Origin: Pseudovibrio exalbescens DSM 16456
GTDB lineage: Bacteria; Pseudomonadota; Alphaproteobacteria; Rhizobiales; Stappiaceae
Length of the DNA stretch: 64,000 bases
Assembly (NCBI RefSeq): GCF_000422785.1
Contig: NZ_KE383918.1
Coordinates: 155,748-219,747, forward strand
Direction of reading: 5' to 3'
Position 1 is the first letter of the stretch, and each line of letters opens with the position of its first letter. The translations under genes were made by a program, and so were the position numbers. Below the pieces are notes generated by a model that saw nothing but the letters and a program-made list of their open reading frames with translations, did no database searches and had not been told where the DNA came from. Shown here piece after piece: positions 56,548 to 64,000 of this stretch.

Positions 56548-57957
56548 GTGGTGAGATACGTAAGTACGCGCGGTGAAGCTCCTGAACTGAACTTTTCCGA
56601 GGTCTTGCTCACAGGGTTGGCGCGTGATGGCGGGTTATATGTCCCAGCCCAATGGCCGCAGTTTTCGGCAGAAAAGATCGCCAGCCTTGCGGGAAAACCC
56701 TACATCCACGTTGCTTATGAAGTGATTGCGCCATTCGTTGGAGATGCCATTGCCGAGGCCGACCTCAAGAAGATGATTGAGGCAGCCTACGCGACCTTTG
56801 CCCACGAAGCGGTGACGCCTCTGGTACAGACCGGACCGAATACTTTCGTCCTGGAACTGTTCCACGGCACGACCCTGGCTTTCAAGGACGTAGCCATGCA
56901 GTTGCTGGGTCGCTTGATGGATCACGTGCTGACAGAGCAGGACAAGCGGGCCACCATTGTCGGCGCTACTTCGGGCGATACAGGTGGTGCCGCCATTGAT
57001 GCCTTCCGCGGTCGGGAGCGCACCGATGTTTACATTCTTTTCCCGAATGGCCGGGTTTCTACCGTACAACGTCGCCAGATGACGACTGTTTCGGATGAAA
57101 ACATCCACGCTTTGGCTCTGAACGGCAATTTTGATGATTGTCAGGCAATCCTGAAGGACTTGTTCAACGACTTCTCGTTCCGTGAAAACGTGTCCTTGGC
57201 GGGTGTGAACTCCATCAACTGGGCCCGTATAGTGGCGCAGATCGTTTACTATTTCACAGCCGCCACTGCGCTGGGCGCGCCTCATCGCAAGGTGTCCTTC
57301 ACGGTGCCAACGGGCAACTTCGGCGATATATTCGCCGGGTACGTTGCCAAGAAGATGGGACTGCCAATTGACAAGCTCGTTATTGCGACCAACAGCAATG
57401 ACATCTTGGCGCGCACGCTGGAAACCGGCCGCTACGAGACGCGCGGTGTGGTCCCAACCACGTCGCCTTCCATGGACATTCAGGTGTCTTCCAATTTCGA
57501 GCGCTTGTTGTTTGAAGCCTCCGGTCGTGACGGGGCGCAAATTCGTCGTTACATGGGTGGGCTGAAGCAGTCCGGTGGTTTTGCATTGGAAGAGAGCGTT
57601 CTGACAGCCGTACGCCGTGAGTTCGCCGCTGGGCGCGCCTCGGAAATCGAGGTAGCTGCGACCATCAAGCATACGCTGGACCAGTCGGCCTATCTGTTGG
57701 ACCCCCATACCGCGACCGGCGTGCATGTGGCCAAGGCTCATACCACGGACAGCGTGCCCATGGTCGTGCTGGCCACGGCGCATCCCGCGAAGTTCCCGGA
57801 TGCCGTCAAAGACGCGAGCGGACGCTATCCTGAGCTGCCAGCTCATTTGAGCGATCTTTATGATCGGGAAGAGAACTATACGGTACTCGCCGCGCAAACG
57901 GATGCTGTGCAGGATCAGGTATTGCTGACCGCGCGCGCCGTGAATGCGAAGGTGTAA
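56548..57957 (+). CDS. thrC: Threonine synthase
   Basis: 469 residues, PLP-dependent. N-terminal RYVSTRGEAPELNFSEVLL, the PLP Lys in GTTLAFKDVAMQ, the phosphate loop GATSGDTGGAAIDAF, and VPTGNFGDIFAGYVAKKMGLP are typical of the long ThrC class. Converts O-phosphohomoserine to threonine. The start is GTG at 56548 or the next codon GTG at 56551; AAAGGA is 6-9 bp upstream. Directly followed by an M16 peptidase gene. Confidence 0.97.
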   Translation: MVRYVSTRGEAPELNFSEVLLTGLARDGGLYVPAQWPQFSAEKIASLAGKPYIHVAYEVIAPFVGDAIAEADLKKMIEAAYATFAHEAVTPLVQTGPNTFVLELFHGTTLAFKDVAMQLLGRLMDHVLTEQDKRATIVGATSGDTGGAAIDAFRGRERTDVYILFPNGRVSTVQRRQMTTVSDENIHALALNGNFDDCQAILKDLFNDFSFRENVSLAGVNSINWARIVAQIVYYFTAATALGAPHRKVSFTVPTGNFGDIFAGYVAKKMGLPIDKLVIATNSNDILARTLETGRYETRGVVPTTSPSMDIQVSSNFERLLFEASGRDGAQIRRYMGGLKQSGGFALEESVLTAVRREFAAGRASEIEVAATIKHTLDQSAYLLDPHTATGVHVAKAHTTDSVPMVVLATAHPAKFPDAVKDASGRYPELPAHLSDLYDREENYTVLAAQTDAVQDQVLLTARAVNAKV

Positions 57958-57958
57958 G

Positions 57959-59242
57959 ATGCCAGTAAAATGTACTCGTCTTGAAAACGGCCTGACCGTT
58001 CTTACCGACACCATGCCCCACCTCAAGACAGCGGCTCTCGGTGTCTGGGTGAAGACCGGGGCGCGCAGCGAAGAGGCAGTTGAAAACGGCCTTACGCACC
58101 TGCTGGAGCATATGGCGTTCAAGGGAACCAAGAACCGCTCTGCTCTTGATATTGCTGAGGAAATAGAGGCCGTTGGCGGCGATGTCAACGCGTCGACGAG
58201 TGTTGAGCACACAAACTACTACCTTCGTATGTTGGCGGAGGATGTGCCCCTCGGAATTGATATTCTCGCCGATATTCTTCAGCACTCGGTCATCGATATG
58301 GATGAGCTGACCCGCGAAAAGCAGGTGATCCTTCAAGAGATTGGCGCCGCACTGGATGCCCCAGAAGACCAGGCGTTTGACCAACTGCTGGAGACCGCAT
58401 GGCCAGCGCAGTCGCTCGGGCGCCCGATACTTGGCACGCCGGAGACGGTGCGCAGCTTCCAGCCGGATACGATCCGGGCCTATATGGCAAAGCATTATAC
58501 GGCCTCAAACATGGTTTTGGCCGCATCCGGGCAGGTTGATCACGAGGCCGTCGTTGCTCTTGCCATCGAAAAGTTCTCGTCGTTGAGAACAGAGCCCGCA
58601 GTGGCTCATGAACCGGCGAAATATGTCGGCGGCGAATGCTTCATCAAGCGCGAGTTGCAGGAAGTCCAGATCGTTCTCGGGTTTGAGGGATGTTCCTTCC
58701 ACGATGAAGATTATTATGCCGTTCAGATTCTTGCCTCGGTACTGGGTGGTGGAATGTCGTCGCGGCTTTTTCAGGAGATCCGTGAGAAACGAGGCCTGTG
58801 TTACTCGATCTATTCCTTCCACTGGGCGTTCGAAGACAGTGGGCTGTTTGCCATTCATTCGGCGACAAGCGCCGAGCACGCCGGCAGTCTGATGGATGTT
58901 CTGATGGAGCAACTCAACATAGCTGTGACCGAGTTGCAGGAAAAAGAGCTGGATCGGGCCAAGGCTCAAACACGTGCCGGATTGATGATGGCGCTGGAAA
59001 GCCCGGCGGCGCGCGCGTCTCAGATGGCACGCCAAACCCTGATCTATGGTCGCACAATTGATCCTGAGGAGTTGCGCAGGCGCGTCGATGCCGTCACTCT
59101 GGCAGACGTGCAGCGCGTTGCAGGGCGCATTTTCCATGGAGGCAAGCCGACACTGGTACATGTCGGACCAGAGTCGGACATGCCGTCACTGGCCACAGTG
59201 GAGGGTAAACTGAACGAGGCACGGACCGTCTTGGCCAAATAA
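57959..59242 (+). CDS. M16 family zinc peptidase (mitochondrial processing peptidase-like)
   Basis: 427 residues from the ATG at 57959, one base after the thrC stop, with AAGG 8 bp upstream. Zinc motif HxxEH in LTHLLEHMAFKGTKNR and the third ligand Glu in DVNASTSVEHTNYYL-type region; second-lobe signature GGGMSSRLFQEIREKRGLCY. Unlike the pair at 2.4-5.3 kb it has no signal peptide and is close to the mitochondrial processing peptidase beta family. Probably cytoplasmic. The linkage thrC-M16-GNAT is common in alphaproteobacteria. Confidence 0.95.
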   Translation: MPVKCTRLENGLTVLTDTMPHLKTAALGVWVKTGARSEEAVENGLTHLLEHMAFKGTKNRSALDIAEEIEAVGGDVNASTSVEHTNYYLRMLAEDVPLGIDILADILQHSVIDMDELTREKQVILQEIGAALDAPEDQAFDQLLETAWPAQSLGRPILGTPETVRSFQPDTIRAYMAKHYTASNMVLAASGQVDHEAVVALAIEKFSSLRTEPAVAHEPAKYVGGECFIKRELQEVQIVLGFEGCSFHDEDYYAVQILASVLGGGMSSRLFQEIREKRGLCYSIYSFHWAFEDSGLFAIHSATSAEHAGSLMDVLMEQLNIAVTELQEKELDRAKAQTRAGLMMALESPAARASQMARQTLIYGRTIDPEELRRRVDAVTLADVQRVAGRIFHGGKPTLVHVGPESDMPSLATVEGKLNEARTVLAK

Positions 59243-59273
59243 CGCGGCCGAATGAAACAGGGGAGGCATGACC

Positions 59274-59912
59274 TTGGATGTCATGTTCTTTCGCTTCTCG
59301 GGGGGCGAGGAGCAGCCGACACTGACCACCAGAGAGGTCGTCATGCGACCTCCGGTATTCAGTGATTATGAAGCCTGGTGTCAGGTGCGGCTGGAAAGTC
59401 GAGAGTTTTTGCAGCCGTGGGAGCCGACGTGGCCGCCCACGGACTTGCTGCGTACGGCTTTCAAAGCGCGAATTCGCCGCTATGCCAAGGACCGGCGGGA
59501 AGGTACTGGCTACACGTTTTTTCTGTTTCACCGCGAAACCGGTGCCTTGCTCGGGGGCATCACCTTGTCAAACGTTCGTCGCGGCGTGACGCAATCCGCA
59601 ACGCTGGGGTACTGGATGGGCGTCAACAGCGCTGGCAAGGGGCTCATGCGCCAATCGGTTTCGCGTTTGTTGTTGTTTGTCTTCGAGGATCTGAAACTCC
59701 ACCGGGTCGAGGCTGCTTGCTTGCCGCACAACACGGCCTCCATTAACCTGCTCAAACGGGTTGGCTTTCGCGAGGAGGGGTACGCCCGTCGGTATCTCTA
59801 CATAAATGGTCAGTGGCAGGATCATATTCTCTTCGCAATCCTGAAAGATGACGTTGAGTATTCTGACACATTTTCGCCGCAAAACGAGCGGGATGGGGAT
59901 AACAGGCGATAG
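59274..59912 (+). CDS. GNAT family acetyltransferase (RimJ/RimL type)
   Basis: About 213 residues. GNAT motifs: GALLGGITLSNVRRG, TLGYWMGVNSAGKGLMRQSV (acetyl-CoA loop), LHRVEAACLPHNTASINLLKRVGF, EEGYARRYLYINGQWQDHIL. RimJ acetylates the N-terminus of ribosomal protein S5. Start: GGAGG at 59262-59266 is 7 bp from the TTG at 59274, whereas it almost abuts the in-frame ATG at 59268; hence TTG is preferred, two codons shorter. Likely an operon with the M16 gene. Confidence 0.88.
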   Translation: MDVMFFRFSGGEEQPTLTTREVVMRPPVFSDYEAWCQVRLESREFLQPWEPTWPPTDLLRTAFKARIRRYAKDRREGTGYTFFLFHRETGALLGGITLSNVRRGVTQSATLGYWMGVNSAGKGLMRQSVSRLLLFVFEDLKLHRVEAACLPHNTASINLLKRVGFREEGYARRYLYINGQWQDHILFAILKDDVEYSDTFSPQNERDGDNRR

Positions 59913-60022
59913 CTTGGCAGGTTGGACGTGAAACAAAAGCCATGCCGCGATAAATAAACGGGCATAGAGTGGGGCTGTTTATTTTGGGGCATTCATTGGG
60001 GCAACTTGTACGGAGTAATGCG

Positions 60023-62899
60023 GTGCGCGAGTTTATTACGCGATTTTTGGTTGTGGTCTGTACGCTCATTGCTCTGAGCGGGGCACGTGCATTCGCGTTG
60101 GAGGCCGTCGTCGTGCCCCAGGACGTGGATGCTCTCGACCTGACCAACGTAATCGACATCTACACCCAGCAGGCCTCAAGCGTGCAGGTTTCCACGGCCC
60201 CCGGAACCGACGGCATCGTGCGGCGGATCGAAGTGCGCTCCACCGATGACAAGGCGTCGTACTGGGGTGTTTTCGCCCTGTCCAACCCCGGTGATGAACA
60301 GCTCGACCGCCTGCTTGTGGCACCGAACTACAAGATGGTGAACGCTGGCGTGCTGCGCCCTGATCTGGGAGCTCAGCGCATTACTTCCGTAACACCCAGT
60401 CAGGGCATTCCGCCGGAGCGCGAGGAAAGCGCTGAAGCGGACGTGTTTCGGATCACGCTTGATCCGGGTGCTGTCGTCACCTTCGTGGCGGAAATGCACA
60501 CACAAAAGCTGCCGGAACTGCGCCTCTGGAAGCCGGAGGCGTATAAAGACAGCATCAATGCCTATTCTCTGTACCGAGGCATTGTGCTTGGCATTGCCGG
60601 TCTTCTGGCACTGTTCCTGACCATTCTGTTTGTGGTGAAGGGAACGGTTCTGTTTCCCGCTACCGCAGCAATGGCGTGGGCTGTCATGGCCTATCTTTTC
60701 ATTGATTTTGGCTTCTGGAACCTGGTCTTTGGCCGGACTTTCATGCAGGTGCAGCTTTACCGCTCGTTCGCCGAAATCAGTTTGACTGCCGCCCTTCTGG
60801 TTTTCCTTTATGCGTACCTGAACCTCAATCGCTGGAATATTCACTACAGCCATTTGGCTCTGTCTACGTTGGTGATTGGCGTTGGCTTGTTCGGACTGGC
60901 GTTCTGGGATCCGACCATCGCTGCCGGTTTTTCACGCATTCTGTTTAGCGTTATTGCCTTTGCCGGGTTTGCGTTGATCATACTGCTGGCCTTCCAAGGG
61001 TACGAACGCGCCATCATGCTTGTGCCGACATGGTTCCTGTTGTTGGTGTGGATGCTGGGCGCATGGGCGACCTCTGTTGGCGCATTGAACAATGATCTGG
61101 CCCAGCCTGCGTTGTCCGGCGGCCTTGTGTTGATTGTCTTGCTCATCGGCTTCACAGTCATGCAGCACGCCTTTGCGGGTGGTTCGCTCAATGACGGGAT
61201 GGTTACCGATATGGAGCGCAAGTCGCTCGCCCTGACGGGCTCCGGTGACATCATCTGGGATTGGGACGTCGATCGCGACCGGATTTACACCAGCCCCGAG
61301 TTGAAAGAGACCCTCGGGCTGCACCCTCAAGCGCTTGATGGTCCTGCCCGTGAGTGGTTGGATTATCTGCACCCGCAGGACCGGGATTTGTTCCGAGGCA
61401 CGCTGGATGCGGTGATCGATCAGCGCCGGGGCAAGGTCAACCAGATTTTCCGTCTACGCGGTCTTGATGGGCATTACCGCTGGTTCCGCCTGAGAGGCCG
61501 GCCTGTGGTGGGGTCGGATGGTGAAGTGGTTCGCTGTGTCGGCACGTTGTTCGATGTGACCTCGCAGAAGATGGCGGAAGAGCGCCTGATGCACGACGCC
61601 GTTCACGACAACCTGACCGGATTGCCGAACCGGGAACTGTTCATGGACCGCGTGAATGCCGCTATCGCCCGCTATCGTGCCGAGGGAACCGGCTGTCCAA
61701 CTCTGGTGCTGCTGGATCTTGACCGCTTCAAGCAAGTGAATGACAGCATTGGCCAGGCCGCAGGCGACTCCATGCTGTTGACTGCCGCTCGGCGGTTGTC
61801 ACGCCAGATGAAACCGCAGGATTCTCTGGCCCGCATTACCGCAGATACCTTTGCCATTCTGATCGTGTCGGAACAGGAAGCAGAGAGCATTGCAGCATTT
61901 TGTGAGGAAGTCCGCACAATCTTGCGTACGCCCGTGAAGTTTGGCGAACGCGAAGTGTTCCTGACTGCGTCCATTGGTACTGCGATCTTTGAAGGTGAAA
62001 ACGAACGTGCAGCCGATCTCATGCGCGATGCCGAAATCGCCTTGAACCACGCCAAGCGACTGGGCGGGGACCGGGTGGAAGTGTTCCGTCCCACACTGCG
62101 GCCAATCGCTCAAAACACCCTGGCACTCGACAACGACCTGCGCACGGCCCTCCAAAAAGACCAGATCAAGGTATTTTTCCAGCCGATCATTCGGCTCTCG
62201 GACAAATCCATCGCCGGTTTTGAGGCCTTGGCCCGTTGGGAGCATCCCTCAAAGGGGTTGATCTCTCCGGCAGACTTCATTCCGATTGCGGAGGAAACCG
62301 GCCTCATCAACGAGCTTGGTCTCACCATTCTGGATCGGGCTGCCGTTCAGTTGGCGCAATGGCAACGCCAGTTCAAGCATTCCGTACCGCTGTTCGTGTC
62401 GGTGAACATTTCTTCACGCCAACTGCTCAAGCATGACTTGATCAATGATGTGAAAGCGGTTCTTTCACGCACAGCGTTGACGCCGGGGTCCTTGAAACTG
62501 GAATTGACTGAATCCCTCGTCATGCAGAATCCGGAGTTCTCCGTTCGTGTGCTGGAACGCCTGCGCGGATTGGGGGCAGGCTTGTCACTGGATGATTTTG
62601 GCACCGGCTACTCGTCGCTGAGTTACCTGCAACGCTTCCAGTTTGACACGATCAAGATTGACCAGTCATTTGTCCAACCCAACGGCAACAGCGCCCGTCC
62701 TGTTATCCTGCGCTCAATCATCGCTCTCGGACATGACCTGGGCATGGAAGTTGTCGCAGAAGGGGCGGAAACCGAGTCCGACTCGCTCGAGCTCTATCAG
62801 ATGGGCTGCGAGTACGCACAGGGCTACCTCTACGGCCAGCCCATGACGGCTGCTGATGCCGGCAAGCTGCTCACGGAGCAGCATCGCCATACAGCATGA
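60023..62899 (+). CDS. 7TM-sensor/PAS/GGDEF/EAL protein: c-di-GMP phosphodiesterase with degenerate GGDEF
   Basis: 958 residues from the GTG at 60023, chosen because GGAG sits 7 bp upstream and it produces a proper signal peptide (FLVVVCTLIALSGARAFA). The ATG at 59969 would place 18 extra residues ahead. Order: periplasmic beta-rich sensor (about 25-185), seven membrane helices (about 190-390, 7TMR-DISM-like), PAS (about 415-520, GDIIWDWDVDRD), GGDEF (about 530-690) and EAL (about 700-950). In GGDEF the signature reads ITADTF, so no cyclase activity is expected. The EAL domain is intact: FEALARWEHP, NISSRQL, KLELTESLVM, LDDFGTGYSSL, IKIDQSFV, GYLYGQP. Confidence 0.92.
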   Translation: MREFITRFLVVVCTLIALSGARAFALEAVVVPQDVDALDLTNVIDIYTQQASSVQVSTAPGTDGIVRRIEVRSTDDKASYWGVFALSNPGDEQLDRLLVAPNYKMVNAGVLRPDLGAQRITSVTPSQGIPPEREESAEADVFRITLDPGAVVTFVAEMHTQKLPELRLWKPEAYKDSINAYSLYRGIVLGIAGLLALFLTILFVVKGTVLFPATAAMAWAVMAYLFIDFGFWNLVFGRTFMQVQLYRSFAEISLTAALLVFLYAYLNLNRWNIHYSHLALSTLVIGVGLFGLAFWDPTIAAGFSRILFSVIAFAGFALIILLAFQGYERAIMLVPTWFLLLVWMLGAWATSVGALNNDLAQPALSGGLVLIVLLIGFTVMQHAFAGGSLNDGMVTDMERKSLALTGSGDIIWDWDVDRDRIYTSPELKETLGLHPQALDGPAREWLDYLHPQDRDLFRGTLDAVIDQRRGKVNQIFRLRGLDGHYRWFRLRGRPVVGSDGEVVRCVGTLFDVTSQKMAEERLMHDAVHDNLTGLPNRELFMDRVNAAIARYRAEGTGCPTLVLLDLDRFKQVNDSIGQAAGDSMLLTAARRLSRQMKPQDSLARITADTFAILIVSEQEAESIAAFCEEVRTILRTPVKFGEREVFLTASIGTAIFEGENERAADLMRDAEIALNHAKRLGGDRVEVFRPTLRPIAQNTLALDNDLRTALQKDQIKVFFQPIIRLSDKSIAGFEALARWEHPSKGLISPADFIPIAEETGLINELGLTILDRAAVQLAQWQRQFKHSVPLFVSVNISSRQLLKHDLINDVKAVLSRTALTPGSLKLELTESLVMQNPEFSVRVLERLRGLGAGLSLDDFGTGYSSLSYLQRFQFDTIKIDQSFVQPNGNSARPVILRSIIALGHDLGMEVVAEGAETESDSLELYQMGCEYAQGYLYGQPMTAADAGKLLTEQHRHTA

Positions 62900-62930
62900 G
62901 GTGAATCGGTATCCTGAGGTGTGGATGGCT

Positions 62931-62951
62931 TGAGGGCTGAAACGGCCCTCA
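62931..62951 (+). terminator. Hairpin after the GGDEF/EAL gene, possible terminator
   Basis: TGAGGGC and GCCCTCA make a 7-bp stem with a 7-nt loop, 32 bp past the stop. No T-run. Confidence 0.3.
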
Positions 62952-63039
62952 CCAACCGGACGAGACGATGTCTGGAAACACTCTGGATTAGCGGGATCGA
63001 GCCGTTCTGCTCAAAGCATCAGTGGATGCCGATGCGAGA

Positions 63040-63972
63040 TCACATAGCCGTAATTACTGGCACTGTTGTGCGACCAATGGAAATCTCCAGAGGGGTACCG
63101 CCATATGGCTCGCCGTCGATCTGGACAGCGGCGGGGCGGTAGGATTCGATGTATGCCTGCTTGGTCTTGATGATCTGAACGTCCTTGGCCTTGTGCAATG
63201 TACCCATCCACAAACGCAGCCCATAACGGATCAAAGCGAGGGGGTTGTCCTTGGCCAGCAGAACAAGCGTCAGTCCGTCCTCAAGAACAGAGCCTTCGGT
63301 AAACAAGCCGTAGCGGCCGCCATAATGCTTGCCATTGGCCGCGATGACCATTCTGCATTCGGTTGTGGTTGTATCGGCCTTGACGCGAAAGATGCAGCGC
63401 CGCCGCGTCCACGCCAACCGAAACGCGGTGTGAATGTACGCAATCTTGCCCAGTTTGCGTTTCAGTCTCAGCGGGAGCAGGTGTACGACTTCCGCATCAA
63501 AACCAGTGGACGCCATGATGTAAAAGGGCCGCCCGTTTGCAAGGCCATGATGAAGCGCCCGCGGCTTGCCGGTTGCAAGAAGGTTCGCAAGGGCTTGGGG
63601 ATCGCGTGGGATGTCGAGTTCGCTGGCCAGAACATTGGCAGTGCCGAATGGGATGATTGCCAGTGCGGGTTTGAAAGCTCGTTCCTGCAAGGCCTGTGCA
63701 GCTTCGTTGATGGAGCCGTCTCCCCCGGCCACTGCCACGATGTCCACATCAAGGTCAGGGTGCGCGCAAGTCTCCGCAATCTCTCCCACATGCTTGGTCA
63801 GACGCAATTCGACCGAGCTGCCCACAGTTTCCAACCGAGTGACAATCTCCGACAGTGTTTCCTCACGAAAGTGGCTGGCGGTGGGATTGGCAATAATCAG
63901 AATGCGGCGGGTAAACTGAGAAGGGGCGTCGGTCCTTTCTTGCGCTTCAGGCGTGGGAAGCGGACCTGTCAT
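63040..63972 (-). CDS. Diacylglycerol kinase family lipid kinase (YegS-like)
   Basis: 310 residues from the ATG at 63972 (AAGGA 9 bp upstream; a GTG one codon earlier is possible). DAGK catalytic pattern: ILIIANPTAS, VAVAGGDGSINEAAQAL (glycine loop and ATP site), AIIPFGTANVLASELDI, STGFDAEVVHLL, and the C-terminal VQIDGEPYGGTPLEI. Phosphorylates a lipid such as diacylglycerol or phosphatidylglycerol on the cytoplasmic face. Convergent with the preceding EAL gene. Confidence 0.93.
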   Translation of the reverse strand: MTGPLPTPEAQERTDAPSQFTRRILIIANPTASHFREETLSEIVTRLETVGSSVELRLTKHVGEIAETCAHPDLDVDIVAVAGGDGSINEAAQALQERAFKPALAIIPFGTANVLASELDIPRDPQALANLLATGKPRALHHGLANGRPFYIMASTGFDAEVVHLLPLRLKRKLGKIAYIHTAFRLAWTRRRCIFRVKADTTTTECRMVIAANGKHYGGRYGLFTEGSVLEDGLTLVLLAKDNPLALIRYGLRLWMGTLHKAKDVQIIKTKQAYIESYRPAAVQIDGEPYGGTPLEISIGRTTVPVITAM

Positions 63973-64000
63973 CACTCGTGATCCTTGGATGTTGTCGATT

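Noticed and set aside
56635-58212. 525-codon minus-strand frame opposite thrC and the M16 gene
   Set aside because: Antisense shadow that crosses two genuine genes; no motif or ribosome site.

Overview
The window is a chromosomal stretch of an alphaproteobacterium, most likely of the order Hyphomicrobiales (Rhizobiales). Support comes from two Omp2-type (Porin_2) porins, an IalB-family protein, the TIGR01459-type HAD hydrolase, DUF2093 and DUF4170 proteins, a complete aa3 cytochrome oxidase operon in the usual alphaproteobacterial order, and the CysQ/DUF4170/DUF374/waaA/lpxK lipid A cluster. A Stappiaceae-like genus would fit, but this cannot be settled by reading alone. No rRNA, tRNA, phage, insertion sequence or CRISPR array was seen.

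Layout. 1-5.3 kb: left-edge fragment of a membrane protein with a conserved N-terminal signature domain, a degenerate EAL protein, and a pair of M16 peptidases (one catalytic, one not). 5.4-14 kb: a minus-strand housekeeping block (MaoC hydratase, ribF, two EamA permeases, ileS, lspA, a lipoprotein) ending at a clear terminator. 14-15.4 kb: a stand-alone CheY and a CheZ-like phosphatase with two CheY/FliM-like peptides at its tail. 15.5-18.4 kb: HAD hydrolase and mutL. 18.4-22.7 kb: a heptamer minisatellite inside a palindrome, then two paralogous porins. 23.0-30.0 kb: a 5.4 kb segment (rsmD, rluB-like, tadA, an unknown small protein, patatin, catB) bracketed by two islands of hairpin repeats in inverse orientation. 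30-39.3 kb: purD, a GNAT-like protein, ubiA, DUF6101-like, pmbA, and the lipid A/Kdo cluster. 39.3-46.4 kb: DUF2093, MATE exporter with a MerR-type metal regulator, KefC-like antiporter, HAD hydrolase, tldD, IalB. 46.9-53.9 kb: the cox operon ctaC-ctaD-ctaB-coxF-ctaG-ctaE, terminator, DUF983, SURF1. 54-64 kb: peroxiredoxin, DsbD-alpha-like protein, YqgE, thrC-M16-GNAT, a 7TM-PAS-GGDEF-EAL protein and a lipid kinase.

How the genes connect. Several parts serve the envelope: lspA with a candidate substrate lipoprotein next to it, lipid A/Kdo assembly, porins, IalB and M16 proteases. The cox block holds structural subunits, haem O synthesis, copper insertion and assembly factors. TldD and TldE (PmbA), which normally form one protease, are encoded 9 kb apart on opposite strands. 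Signal transduction is represented by CheY/CheZ and two c-di-GMP-type proteins, in which one EAL and one GGDEF domain look catalytically dead.

The most unusual non-genic structure is the pair of hairpin islands. Five hairpin types share the same ends but have different, internally complementary stems, they recur as a higher-order unit, and they are inverted around a segment carrying a candidate chloramphenicol acetyltransferase gene.
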